This document shows positions 35,866 to 44,014 of a stretch of DNA of 64,000 nt, piece by piece. Every line of letters begins with the position of its first letter. Within the stretch, counting starts at the first letter, position 1. Position numbers and translations under genes: made by a program. Origin of the DNA: Streptomyces sp. HUAS CB01 (lineage in GTDB: Bacteria; Actinomycetota; Actinomycetes; Streptomycetales; Streptomycetaceae). Location of the stretch: NCBI RefSeq assembly GCF_030406905.1, contig NZ_CP129137.1, forward strand, positions 248,001 through 312,000, in the 5' to 3' direction. The notes beneath the pieces are model-generated. The model saw only the letters and a program-made list of their open reading frames with translations, made no database searches and was not told the origin of the DNA.

Positions 35866-36863
35866 TCGGTGAGGTGGCGAGACGGTCCGGGGTCAGCGCC
35901 CGCATGCTCCGGCACTACGAGTCGCTCGGTCTGGTGCGGCCCTCGGGTCGTTCGGGCTCCGGATATCGGGAGTACTCCGCGAAGGACATCCGGCGCATCT
36001 TCCACATCGAGAGCCTGCGGTCGCTGGGCCTGTCGCTGCGTGAGATCGGGCGCGCGCTCGACGATCCCGGTTTCACGCCGTCGGCGCTCGTCGGCGACCT
36101 CATCCGTCAGACGAGTGACCGCATCGCGGCCGAGACCGAGTTGCTCACGCGGTTGCGCCGAATCGACGCCGCGGACCCTGGCGGCTGGGAGGACGTCCTC
36201 CAGGTCGTCGCGCTCCTCCAGGCACTGGGGTCGCAGAGCGCCGACGCCCGCCAGCGCGCCGCCCTGGCCTCGGTCGACCGGGTTCCCGTGCCGGTGGAGG
36301 CTCTGGTCGAGGCGGCACTGAGCGAGACGGAGCCGAACGTCGCCGGCGCCCTGCGGTGGGCACTTGCGCAATCGGGCGAAGGCGGCGCGGAACTGCTGGC
36401 GAAGGGCCTCGGCTCACCGGTGGCCGCGGTGCGGAAACGTGCCGTTCAGTCCCTCGCCGCGATGCCGGGTGGTGAGGCGACCACGCACCTGCGGGACGCC
36501 CTCACGAACCCCGACATCGAGGTGCGTGGGTGTGCGGCGCTGGCGCTCGGGCCACGCGGAGTGGCCGAAACGGTCCCGACGCTCATCGACTTGATCGTGG
36601 CGGGACGGAACGACACCGAGGCAGCCGACGCACTGAGCACGCTGGCGAGCGACACCGCGACGGCCGATCAGATCGCGACCAGGCTCGTCGACATCCTCGC
36701 CCACGACACCACGGAAGCGCCTGCACGCGGACGGCTGACCCAGGCGCTGGCGGGCATTCCGGGGACGACGGCGTCACGTGCCCTCGTGGAGCTGTCGCAT
36801 GACGAAGACCGTTCTGTCGCGTTGACTGCCGCCTACCTTCTCCAGCTCCGCGACGCGCGGTGA
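35859..36863 (+). CDS. MerR family regulator fused to HEAT repeats
   Basis: A 334-residue fusion. Residues 1-70 are a MerR winged helix (MLIGEVARRSGVSARMLRHYE, wing with SGYREYSAKDIRRI). A dimerisation helix (about 80-110) follows. The remainder (about 125-330) consists of HEAT-type repeats (e.g. AVRKRAVQSLAAMPGGEATTHL and IEVRGCAALALGPRGVAETV). The effector-binding part of normal MerR proteins is thus replaced by a repeat solenoid. It overlaps the preceding HEAT gene by 7 bp. It presumably binds the 23-bp palindrome at 35131. Confidence 0.85.
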   Translation: MLIGEVARRSGVSARMLRHYESLGLVRPSGRSGSGYREYSAKDIRRIFHIESLRSLGLSLREIGRALDDPGFTPSALVGDLIRQTSDRIAAETELLTRLRRIDAADPGGWEDVLQVVALLQALGSQSADARQRAALASVDRVPVPVEALVEAALSETEPNVAGALRWALAQSGEGGAELLAKGLGSPVAAVRKRAVQSLAAMPGGEATTHLRDALTNPDIEVRGCAALALGPRGVAETVPTLIDLIVAGRNDTEAADALSTLASDTATADQIATRLVDILAHDTTEAPARGRLTQALAGIPGTTASRALVELSHDEDRSVALTAAYLLQLRDAR

Positions 36864-37371
36864 CGGACCTCGCCGCGGATGCCCCGCACGGGGACCGCGG
36901 GGCGGCGGGCTCCGGAACCTGTCACATCCGCCGAGGGGGAGGAGCCGGCCAAGGTGACGTCGTCCACGCCACCGGCTCCCGCTCCGGACGGCTCTCGTGG
37001 ATCTTTGGCTTGACTCCCGCTCCGTGGTGTCGGCGAAGGCCGGCGCCGGCAGGCGAGTTGTCGTAGTCCTACGCCGCGACGGACACGGGCCTGCTTCCCT
37101 AGCCCTCCGCGGTGGCGGCGGTCCTCGGTCCGTGACGCTGAGACCGGCTGCCTGTGCAGGGCGCCGCTCCCGCCGGCAGCGCTGTCCCGAAAGTAGCGCT
37201 GCAGGTTCGTCACGGCCTGAGCGTCGCGACGAAATATTGCAGCCGCTGCCCGAACAGTTGCGGAGAAGCTGCGAACGACATGGGTGCCACTGATCCGTTC
37301 TGACGGTGGTTCCAGGGAATGCTGGAGCGTGCTCGGGTTGGTGGCCGCGGCGTTCGACCGCGTCTCACGCG
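36864..37371. other. Intergenic stretch, no gene recognised
   Basis: About 510 bp between the convergent MerR-HEAT and hypothetical genes. No convincing coding frame or strong hairpin; AT content rises slightly near 37230-37300. Confidence 0.5.
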
Positions 37372-38385
37372 TCAGCGAACGGGATCGGCCACCCCGGCGA
37401 GGAGGGCGGCAGCCTCCTCCTGCGCGAGGGCGCGCTCGTACACGAGCTCGCCGGTCATCCCGGGAAGGAATCGGCCGGCGGGCCAACTCCTCCGGTACGG
37501 GGGCGGGTCGACGACCACCAGCCGCACCCCGTCCACGGCCGGGATGTCCGCGGGTTTGCCTTCGTTCCAGACCCACTCGCCGTCGGCACCGACCAGGTTG
37601 AAGGAGCCGAAGGTCGGCACCATCCCAGACTGGTCGCGGCAACAGGCGACGGCTTCGGGCGAGGGCGCCTCGCCCTCGACGAGGCCCCTGCCGATCAGCG
37701 CGTCTGCAAGGAGAGTGTGCAGCTGGAAGTTGTCGCCGATGCCGGACATGCGCAGCACGAATCCGGCGCCGGTCGCCCGGTCGAGCGCGATGAGCGGCTC
37801 GTCGTCGAGGACGGCGAGGGCGTAGGTGAGGCACTTGAACGGCTCAGCGGACAGCTCCGCGACCCGGGCGACCGCAGCCCACAGCCCCTCTCGACCGGGG
37901 GCCTCGCGCCGCACCCGCGGCGAGTTGAGCATCGCCACACAGGCCATCTCGAACTGCGGAAGCGCCTGCCAGGCCATCACGGGCTCGAAGCCGATCCGCT
38001 CGAAGTCGGCCTCTTCCAGGCCCTCACCCTCGTGGTCGGGCAACGCGCCACGTCCCGCGGCCGCCCATCGCTCGCAGAAGACGGCGGCCTGCTCGAAGGC
38101 ATCCAGGGCGCTCGAGAACACGTCGGGCGCACACACCAGCGGGTCGGCACCCCGCTCGACACATGCCCCGGTCATCACGGCCACCACCGCTCGCGGGCCG
38201 GCCGGCACCTGGCCGAGCACGGTGGCCAGCCGGGGCCCGGCCGCCTGAAGCTCAGCAGGTGCCGCCTTCCCGAAACCACGCGTCAGCCGTGTGAAGGCAC
38301 GCTCAGCCGCGTCCGCGTCCTGGGCCCGTACGGCCGCTTCGAAGTCCTCGACGGCGGCAGGAAACCGCCCACGTCCGAATATCAT
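37372..38385 (-). CDS. Conserved hypothetical protein
   Basis: A 337-residue cytosolic protein with helical N-terminal half (AVEDFEAAVRAQDADAAERA, FTRLTRGFGKAAPAEL) and an alpha/beta-type C-terminal half (TYALAVLDDEPLIALDRATG, FQLHTLLADALIGRGLVEG). It has no signal peptide, no clear catalytic motif and no recognised domain; I read it as one of the uncharacterised Streptomyces-specific families. The start, ATG 38385, follows no strong ribosome site. The neighbours do not suggest a function. Confidence 0.7.
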   Translation of the reverse strand: MIFGRGRFPAAVEDFEAAVRAQDADAAERAFTRLTRGFGKAAPAELQAAGPRLATVLGQVPAGPRAVVAVMTGACVERGADPLVCAPDVFSSALDAFEQAAVFCERWAAAGRGALPDHEGEGLEEADFERIGFEPVMAWQALPQFEMACVAMLNSPRVRREAPGREGLWAAVARVAELSAEPFKCLTYALAVLDDEPLIALDRATGAGFVLRMSGIGDNFQLHTLLADALIGRGLVEGEAPSPEAVACCRDQSGMVPTFGSFNLVGADGEWVWNEGKPADIPAVDGVRLVVVDPPPYRRSWPAGRFLPGMTGELVYERALAQEEAAALLAGVADPVR

Positions 38386-38677
38386 CCGCGCACACTAGCC
38401 GACGCCTGCGACAACCCCGGGCAGCCGCCGGCACGTTGTACGGGCCACAGGCGAAGCCGCTGCGCCACCCGGGAGTCCTGGGCAGGTGCGCCGGTCGACG
38501 CGAAACATGACAACCTCGGCGCCGCACTGGACGACTCGCTCAGCACCTGGCTCGACGCCCTCAAGAAGGCAGCGGAACAGCCGGCGACCCCGCGCCGAGC
38601 CTCCCGGTGAAAGGTGGTGCCGGGGGCGAGGGAGCCGTCGAGTCCTCCCTGACCGGGCACGTTCACGCCGGCGGTGA

Positions 38678-38700
38678 CCGGCGGCCCATCGGGCCGCCGG
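38678..38700 (-). terminator. Hairpin terminator after CBS gene
   Basis: A perfect 10-bp stem (CCGGCGGCCC with GGGCCGCCGG) with a 3-nt loop, 55 bp downstream of the CBS gene that ends at 38755 on the minus strand. Confidence 0.75.
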
Positions 38701-38754
38701 CTCCGTCCCCGCCGGACGCCACCCGGGGCGGGCCTTGCAGGGGCCGGGAACTCC

Positions 38755-39168
38755 TCAGGCGGAGATGGCCTCGAGGAGGTCGCCGACCTTGGGATCGGGC
38801 AATGCGCGGGCCACGTCGGCCTGGGTCACGATGCCCACCAGGGTGTGGCCGTCGATCACCGGAAGGCGGCGGACCTTGTGCTCGCTCATGGTCCGCAGGA
38901 TCTCTTCCGCGTCGTCATCGGCCCCGATGGTCACCGCTTCGCCCTGGGCGAGTTCCCCGGCCTTCACCTGCGCAGGGTCCTTCCCGGCTCCGAGGACCTT
39001 CACGACGATGTCGCGGTCCGTGAGCATCCCCTTCAGCCGTTCGTCCGTACCGCAGATCGGCAGAGCACCCACACCGAGGTCCGTCATCTTCTTCGCCGCG
39101 TCCAGGACGGACTCGTTCGCACCGACGCACGTGGCATCCGGTGTCATGATCTCTCGCGCGGTGGTCAT
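38755..39168 (-). CDS. CBS-domain pair protein
   Basis: A 137-residue tandem CBS protein, MTTAREIMTPDATCV at the start. The first unit holds VGALPICGTDERLKGMLTDRDI and the second VRRLPVIDGHTLVGIVTQADV. It is a close paralogue of the protein at 8676-9095. It is followed by a strong hairpin and flanked by a DUF2267 gene upstream, 154 bp away, and by an Hsp20 gene further upstream on the same strand. A stress-linked sensory role is inferred. Confidence 0.85.
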   Translation of the reverse strand: MTTAREIMTPDATCVGANESVLDAAKKMTDLGVGALPICGTDERLKGMLTDRDIVVKVLGAGKDPAQVKAGELAQGEAVTIGADDDAEEILRTMSEHKVRRLPVIDGHTLVGIVTQADVARALPDPKVGDLLEAISA

Positions 39169-39322
39169 GACGCTCTCCTCCTCCGCCTGTCGGAACCGTT
39201 GCTACGTGGCGCCTGCTCAGAGCACGACCGCGTACGCGCCGCGGCGCCTGATTGCGAGGAGGAAGAGCCCCAGCCTGCGGGCCGGAAGGGGGAGATCGTC
39301 GGAGCAGGTGACGTGGCGCTTC

Positions 39323-39769
39323 CTACGGTCGGCGGCCGAGAGGCTGCGTGAGTTCGGCTCGGCCGAACAGCAGCGCATAGCCGGGAGGCAGTGCCGCGAG
39401 TACGCGGTCGAGAAGGTCCGGGCCCGCGAGTGCGGCGACGACATGGAGAACCGCTCCGGCCTCCCACCGCGCGGTGGCGGGGGTGAGTCCGGCACGTGCG
39501 GCGAGGTCCTTGACGAAGCCCCACCCGGTGAGCGGTTCGATCTCGGGGACCTGCGAGGTGAACACGAGGGCCGCCTCGACGGGGAGACAGGCGGCGAGCT
39601 GCACGCGTTCGTCGCCCGTCAGCTGCCGGCCGAAGGCGGCGAGGACGGCCCGGACGGCTGTCTCGGCGCGTTCGCGGGTGGGGTAGGCGCCTTCGTAGCG
39701 GACTCTTTCGAGCAGGTGATGGAACGTCACACCCGGTGCGGTCGCAACCGTTTCGAGCTGGGGCACCAT
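39323..39769 (-). CDS. DUF2267 family protein
   Basis: A 148-residue protein with the DUF2267 pattern: FHHLLERVRYEGAYPTRERAETAV, VRAVLAAFGRQLTGDERVQLAACLP, then LARAGL-type segment (DLAARAGLTPATARWEAGAVL). Stress-island neighbours (CBS, Hsp20) often include this family. Helical, cytosolic, function unknown. The ATG at 39769 has a weak ribosome site; the preceding sequence does not offer a better start. Confidence 0.75.
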   Translation of the reverse strand: MVPQLETVATAPGVTFHHLLERVRYEGAYPTRERAETAVRAVLAAFGRQLTGDERVQLAACLPVEAALVFTSQVPEIEPLTGWGFVKDLAARAGLTPATARWEAGAVLHVVAALAGPDLLDRVLAALPPGYALLFGRAELTQPLGRRP

Positions 39770-39887
39770 CGGCGGAGGGACTGCCTTTCTCGTGAAGCGG
39801 TCGCAATTCTGCTACCGCGCTGGAGTGAGGGGGTGCGGGGCGGGCCGAGCCGGGAGGCGTGTCCCGCCCCACGGAATTCGGGGTGAG

Positions 39888-40322
39888 TCAGCTGCTGAGC
39901 TGCTTGCGGGCGGATCCCTCACCGATGGCGATCTTGCGCGGCTTGGCGCGCTCCGCGATGGGGATGCGCAGGGTCAGGACACCCGCGTCGTAGTCGGCAC
40001 TGATGCGCTCGGTGTCGAGCGTGTCGGCCAGCACGAGCTGGCGGGAGAAGACACCGAGAGGGCGCTCGGACAGCTCCATCTGCACGTCGTCGGCCTTCAC
40101 CAGCGGCCGGCGCTCGGCCTTCACGGTGAGCATGTTCCGCTCGACGTCGATCTCGATCGCGTCCGGGGTGACACCCGGCAGATCCAGGGCGATCACGTAC
40201 TCGTCGCCGTTGCGGTATGCGTCCATCGGCACCGCGGAGGGCCGGGACCACGTCCCCGTCGTCCCCAGGAGCTGCTGCGTGAGCCGGTCGAACTCCCGGA
40301 AGGGGTCGGTGCGCATCAACAT
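39888..40322 (-). CDS. Hsp20/alpha-crystallin small heat-shock protein (Hsp18-like)
   Basis: A 144-residue small heat-shock protein. The N-terminal part (FREFDRLTQQLLG) precedes an alpha-crystallin domain (about residues 40-135) with ALDLPGVTPDAIEIDVERN, LTVKAERRP and the conserved GVLTLRIPI near the C-terminus. The GGAGG motif lies 9 nt before the ATG. Two RheA-type operators lie 68-113 bp upstream, which in Streptomyces albus control the homologue hsp18 and give heat induction. No rheA-like gene is intact divergently, as would be usual. Confidence 0.9.
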   Translation of the reverse strand: MLMRTDPFREFDRLTQQLLGTTGTWSRPSAVPMDAYRNGDEYVIALDLPGVTPDAIEIDVERNMLTVKAERRPLVKADDVQMELSERPLGVFSRQLVLADTLDTERISADYDAGVLTLRIPIAERAKPRKIAIGEGSARKQLSS

Positions 40323-40389
40323 CGTGAAACACCTCCAGTCGGTTCAGGCAGTACCTGCCAATGCGCTGCAACCTGCTTCCGTTGTAGCA

Positions 40390-40408
40390 CGTCATCCAAA
40401 CGATGACA
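40390..40408. promoter_or_regulatory. RheA-type operator, first site
   Basis: CGTCATC-N5-GATGACA (spacer CAAAC) matches the RheA operator TGTCATC-N5-GATGACA of hsp18 in all but the outer base. It lies 68 bp upstream of the Hsp20 gene start. Confidence 0.8.
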
Positions 40409-40416
40409 ACTATGGG

Positions 40417-40435
40417 TGTCGTCGAAACGATGACG
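40417..40435. promoter_or_regulatory. RheA-type operator, second site
   Basis: TGTCGTC-N5-GATGACG (spacer GAAAC) is a near-match to the RheA operator. It lies 27 bp centre-to-centre from the first. The tandem pair suggests cooperative binding. Confidence 0.65.
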
Positions 40436-40453
40436 GGCGGTCGAGTGCCCCCA

Positions 40454-41099
40454 TGAACCGAACAGCCCGGGGACCCCGACCCGCCGCCGGCCTCCTTGCA
40501 CGCCACCGCGGCGGCCCTGAACACGATCCGCCGACGACGACCCAGCCGCCCTTCTCACCCCGCTCGCCGGCACCCACCCACACCTTCGAACCGACCACCC
40601 GGCTCGCCACCCGCGACGAACCGACCACCTGGTCCTCGCCACCCGCGTCGAGCAGATCACCCGCCACGCCGGCACCTCCGTACCGACTCCGGCGAGCAGC
40701 GACGCGACGGCCGAACGCTTCGACACGACCCCGCGCCGGACGCGGACAGGTGGGCGGCGCTCGACGTTCGGGTCGCGTCGCAGGTTGACCTTCGACGAGG
40801 TGAGCGCCTACCGCATCTCTCGACGTACTGCTCCGCTTCGGGAGGCGCCGCGGTCGAGATACGGCGCCGGGGTATGCCTCTTCCCATGAGCGCAGGAGGA
40901 GCACGTCCGTGGAGTGGGCCTTCCCTGCGCTCGTGCGGGACAGCTTGGCGCGCAGCCCGGCCGGGGTGGGCACGCCGTCGTGATCTTCGTGTGCGAGGAT
41001 GCCGCGTCGCCGCGGCGCCGCGTCCCCGTGCCGCCCCGCCGCCGCGACGGCAGGGAGTAAGGGGACGTTCGGCACGGGAGCGGCGGAGGGCGAGGCGCG
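40454..41099. other. Intergenic region with possible decayed gene
   Basis: Between the RheA operators and the AraC gene. Short plus-strand stretches in different frames (e.g. HATAAALNTIR and LLTPLAGTHPHLRTDHPA, RTDHLVLATRVEQITRH) have coding character and shift frame, so a gene may have decayed here. The position is where the divergent rheA regulator would be expected; I cannot confirm its identity. Confidence 0.3.
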
Positions 41100-42143
41100 A
41101 TGATAGGGACGGTGTTCCGCAGCGAGGACGTGCCGGTCGAGGACAGGTTCGACTGCTGGCGGGACATGCTGGGCCGGACGCGCTCCAGCGACATGGCCAG
41201 CGCGCACGCCGACGCCTTCTGGGCGGAGTGCCGGCTGATGGAACTCGGCCCGGTGACCGTGTTGCCGATGGCGGCCCTCCCGGCGCGCTACCGGCGCGGG
41301 CCCGCGATGGTACGCCGCTCGGACCCCGAGCTGTACCACCTCTCCCTGCTCCTCGACGGCGGGCTGGGACTCGACCAGGCGGGCCGGGCGGACACCTTCG
41401 GCCCGGGCGATCTGCATCTGGTCGACAGCTCCCACCCGTACGACCTCGGCCCGGACCGGGAAGGGGACTGCCGTCCCGTCAGGGGCGTGGGCGTTGACTT
41501 CCCGAAGGCGCTGCTGCCGCTCCCGGAGGACCGGGTGCACGCCCTGCTGGGCCGGGCCCTGCCGGCGGCGGACGGCATCGGCGCCCTCCTGCGGGACTGC
41601 CTGACCGGCCTGGACCGGCAGGCCGACTTCCTCCGGCCCTCCGACGCGCCGCGTCTGGGCACGGTCGTGCTCGACCTGGTCGCGGCGCTCGTCGCCCACG
41701 TCCTGGAGGCCGAGACGGCGCTGCCGCCGGAGAGCCGCCGACAGGTGATGTTCCGGCGCATCTCCGCCTTCATCCGCCGGAACCTGCAGGATCCGCGGCT
41801 CACCCCGCCCGCCGTCGCGGCCGCCCACCACATCTCCCTCAGCCAACTGCACCGGATCTTCCAGCTCGAGGCACACGGCGAGACGGTCGCGGCGTTCATC
41901 CGCGCCCGGCGACTCGAAGGCGCCGGGCGCGACCTGGCGGACTCCCGGACGAGCGCCGAGCCCGTCCACGTCGTCGCCGCCCGCTGGGGCTTCCCGCGTG
42001 CGCCGGAGTTCACCCGCGCCTTCCGCACCGCGTACGGGTGCTCCCCGACGGAGCACCGGATGCGGGCGCTGTCCGAGCGCCGTGGGCCCACCCCCGTGGA
42101 GCCCACCGCGACCACCGAGCCGCCCCGCGGTCCGGTGCCCTGA
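41100..42143 (+). CDS. AraC-family transcriptional regulator
   Basis: A 347-residue regulator. The N-terminal 210 residues form an AraC-binding-like cupin (CRLMELGPVTVLPM, YHLSLLLDGGLGLDQAGRAD). The C-terminal 100 residues carry two helix-turn-helix units: LTPPAVAAAHHISLSQLHRIFQ and VHVVAARWGFPRAPEFTRAF, the latter with the usual AYGCSPTEHR ending. The start at ATG 41100 follows a weak site. No target gene is adjacent on the same strand; its ligand is unknown. Confidence 0.85.
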   Translation: MIGTVFRSEDVPVEDRFDCWRDMLGRTRSSDMASAHADAFWAECRLMELGPVTVLPMAALPARYRRGPAMVRRSDPELYHLSLLLDGGLGLDQAGRADTFGPGDLHLVDSSHPYDLGPDREGDCRPVRGVGVDFPKALLPLPEDRVHALLGRALPAADGIGALLRDCLTGLDRQADFLRPSDAPRLGTVVLDLVAALVAHVLEAETALPPESRRQVMFRRISAFIRRNLQDPRLTPPAVAAAHHISLSQLHRIFQLEAHGETVAAFIRARRLEGAGRDLADSRTSAEPVHVVAARWGFPRAPEFTRAFRTAYGCSPTEHRMRALSERRGPTPVEPTATTEPPRGPVP

Positions 42144-42314
42144 ACCTATGCGCAGCGCACGGGCCTCCCGGTCCGTTCGCCACCGATTGCGACGCACGGC
42201 CAACGAACCGTGGACGCCACGCCAACGACAACCGGCTCTCGTCCGGCAACAGTTGACGCCGCTCGGATGCGTGACCCGCGCACACGCACCGGCTCCGCGC
42301 TCCCACTCGCACCC

Positions 42315-42367
42315 GGCACCCCGGCACCCCGGCACCCCGGCACCCCGGCACCCCGGCACCCCGGCAC
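42315..42367 (+). repeat. Six tandem 8-bp repeats
   Basis: GGCACCCC is repeated six times plus a 5-nt partial, between the AraC gene and the TetR remnant. Copies are identical, so it may vary by slippage. It has no clear coding role; on one strand it reads GCRGAGVP repeats. Confidence 0.9.
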
Positions 42368-42529
42368 GAAGTTCGCGTTCTGGTGCTCCGTCGTCAACGA
42401 CCACGGCAACACGTGGGTCCTGGGCCGCATCACGGGCACCGACCACACCACGGGCCGGGTGCACGACCCGCGCGCGAGCCGGCCCGCGCAGAGGCGCCAC
42501 ACCCGGTCCGTGCCCGGCGGGAGCCCGTC

Positions 42530-42715
42530 CGCGGTCCACGACATGGTCGAGAAGGATCCCGCCTGCCGCGCGGACCGTGGCGGGCCGGAGGTCCTCCTCG
42601 GACCCGAAGAGCGCGAACACCCCGTTCTTGCTCAGCCCCGACTCGCTCGCCGGGCGCCCAGCGACAGTCCATCCAGCCCTTCCACCGAGGCGATGCCGAC
42701 AATGCGCCGGAACCA
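42530..42715 (-). pseudogene. TetR-family regulator gene, frameshifted remnant
   Basis: Two frames on the minus strand join into the DNA-binding part of a TetR regulator. One frame reads RRIVGIASVEGLDGLSLGARRAS and the other SESGLSKNGVFALFGSEEDL, followed by RPATVRAAGGILLDHVV. The join near 42640 requires a shift. No ligand-binding part is recognisable further on. The gene is broken and truncated. Confidence 0.6.
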
Positions 42716-42854
42716 GCGGCCGGGTCCGGTCGCCGCGCTCGATCCGCCCGTCCGTCCGCACATCAGCCCTGCCCAGCAGTCCAGTGACGGACCGCCCGGC
42801 GAAATCCACCGCCGGACCGCCCCGCCGGGCTGCGGCGAGAGCCCGGGCAGATCT

Positions 42855-43241
42855 TCACCGAGATGTCTCGAAGCGGCTGCGGGAGGCCTCGATCTCACCG
42901 AGGAACTGGTGGGTCCAGTCGCACAGGCCGGAGATCGTCACGCGCAGCGCCCGGCCCGGTTCGGTCAGGGTGTATTCGACCCGGGGCGGCACCGTCGGGT
43001 GCACGGTCCGCTCGACCAGGCCGTTGCGCTCCAGCATGCGCAGGTTCTGGGTGAGCATCTTGTGGCTGATGCCCTCTATGCCGTTGCGGACCTCGCTGAA
43101 GCGCAACGTACTTTCACCCAGGGTTTCGATGATCAGCAGCGCCCACTTGTTGGCGACGTCCGAGAAGATTTCCCGGGCCAACGAGTCCGCGCGTGTGAGG
43201 TCGGCGTCCATGTCCGAGCCGCTGAACTGCTTGGTCACCAT
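42855..43241 (-). CDS. HxlR/DUF24-family transcriptional regulator
   Basis: A 128-residue winged-helix regulator. Typical segments: DVANKWALLIIETLGES, LRFSEVRNGIEGISHKMLTQNL, RMLERNGLVERTVHPTVPPRVEY, and a C-terminal helix ending the repressor. There is no cysteine of the YodB redox type in the first 20 residues. It is divergent from the RidA-family gene, a common pairing, and an operator-like sequence is present between the two. The start is ATG 43241. Confidence 0.88.
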   Translation of the reverse strand: MVTKQFSGSDMDADLTRADSLAREIFSDVANKWALLIIETLGESTLRFSEVRNGIEGISHKMLTQNLRMLERNGLVERTVHPTVPPRVEYTLTEPGRALRVTISGLCDWTHQFLGEIEASRSRFETSR

Positions 43242-43294
43242 CAGGTACCCCAGTCACTGAAAAGTGCGTTCTTCCCCGTCAGAAGCCAGTCTCC

Positions 43295-43309
43295 TACGGT
43301 TTCCGAGTA
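43295..43309. promoter_or_regulatory. HxlR-type operator candidate
   Basis: TACG-N7-AGTA matches the TACT-N7-AGTA pattern of HxlR/DUF24 repressors such as YodB with one mismatch. It lies between the divergent HxlR and RidA genes. A smaller palindrome CACT-GAAA-AGTG lies at 43255-43266, beside the regulator start. Confidence 0.4.
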
Positions 43310-43384
43310 ACCAGAAGAGACCGGGCCCCTTCACCGACGGAAGCGGGCCCGCAGGCTCGTACGAGACGAGGAGACGGACACAGC

Positions 43385-43792
43385 ATGGCCATCACCCTGG
43401 TGAACCCCGAAGGACTGCCCAAGATCGATGCCTACCGACAGGTGTCGGTCGCGACCGGGTCGAGGCTGGTCTTCGTCGCCGGCCAGGTCGCCTGGGACGC
43501 CGATGGAGCCACGGTCGGCGAAGGCGACCTCGCCGCTCAGGTCGAACAGTGCTACCTCAACGTCGCCACCGCCCTGGCCGGGGTCGGCGCCTCCTTCGAC
43601 GACGTCGCGAAAGTGAACGTGCACGTCGTCGACTGGACCCCCGACAAGATGCCCCTGCTCATGGAAGGCCTCACCCGGGCCGCCACCAAGCTCGGGACCA
43701 CCGCCGCGCCGCCGGCCACCCTGCTGGGCGTTGCGGCCCTGGACGTGCCCGAGCACCTGGTCGAGATCGAGGCGACCGCGGTCCTCGACTGA
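43385..43792 (+). CDS. RidA/YjgF family enamine deaminase
   Basis: A 135-residue RidA-family protein. Typical segments: NPEGLPKIDAYRQVSVATG, VFVAGQVAWDADG, CYLNVATALAGVGASFDDV and ATLLGVAALDVPEHLVEIEATAV. The usual arginine in the active site (RSR or similar) is replaced around the C-terminal third by GVAALDV, so activity as reactive-intermediate deaminase is uncertain. GAGGAGACGG precedes the ATG. It is divergent from HxlR. Confidence 0.85.
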   Translation: MAITLVNPEGLPKIDAYRQVSVATGSRLVFVAGQVAWDADGATVGEGDLAAQVEQCYLNVATALAGVGASFDDVAKVNVHVVDWTPDKMPLLMEGLTRAATKLGTTAAPPATLLGVAALDVPEHLVEIEATAVLD

Positions 43793-44014
43793 ACAGGGGC
43801 CCTCGACGCCGAGGTTGGCGCGACACCACCCTCCGTGCCACGTGTGCAGTGGGCGTGGGGGAACTTTCAGGCGGCCGTGGGTCCCGCTCCGCCTCCGCTT
43901 CCCCATGGGTCGAACCGCGTCGTGGTAGCGTCCGGGTGGAGTCATGCAGGTGCCCGCCCCGGACGAGATGTGCGCCGTACCCGGCCCGCCAGACCGCGCA
44001 CTCGAGGAGACGTC

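Noticed and set aside
42315..42367. Tandem repeat as possible CRISPR
   Set aside because: The units are 8 bp without spacers, so it is a simple tandem repeat. No repeat-spacer array with 20-40 bp units was seen anywhere.
40410..42809. A 799-codon minus-strand frame
   Set aside because: It is antisense to the AraC gene over most of its length; only the short TetR-like part near 42530-42715 is meaningful and it is frameshifted.
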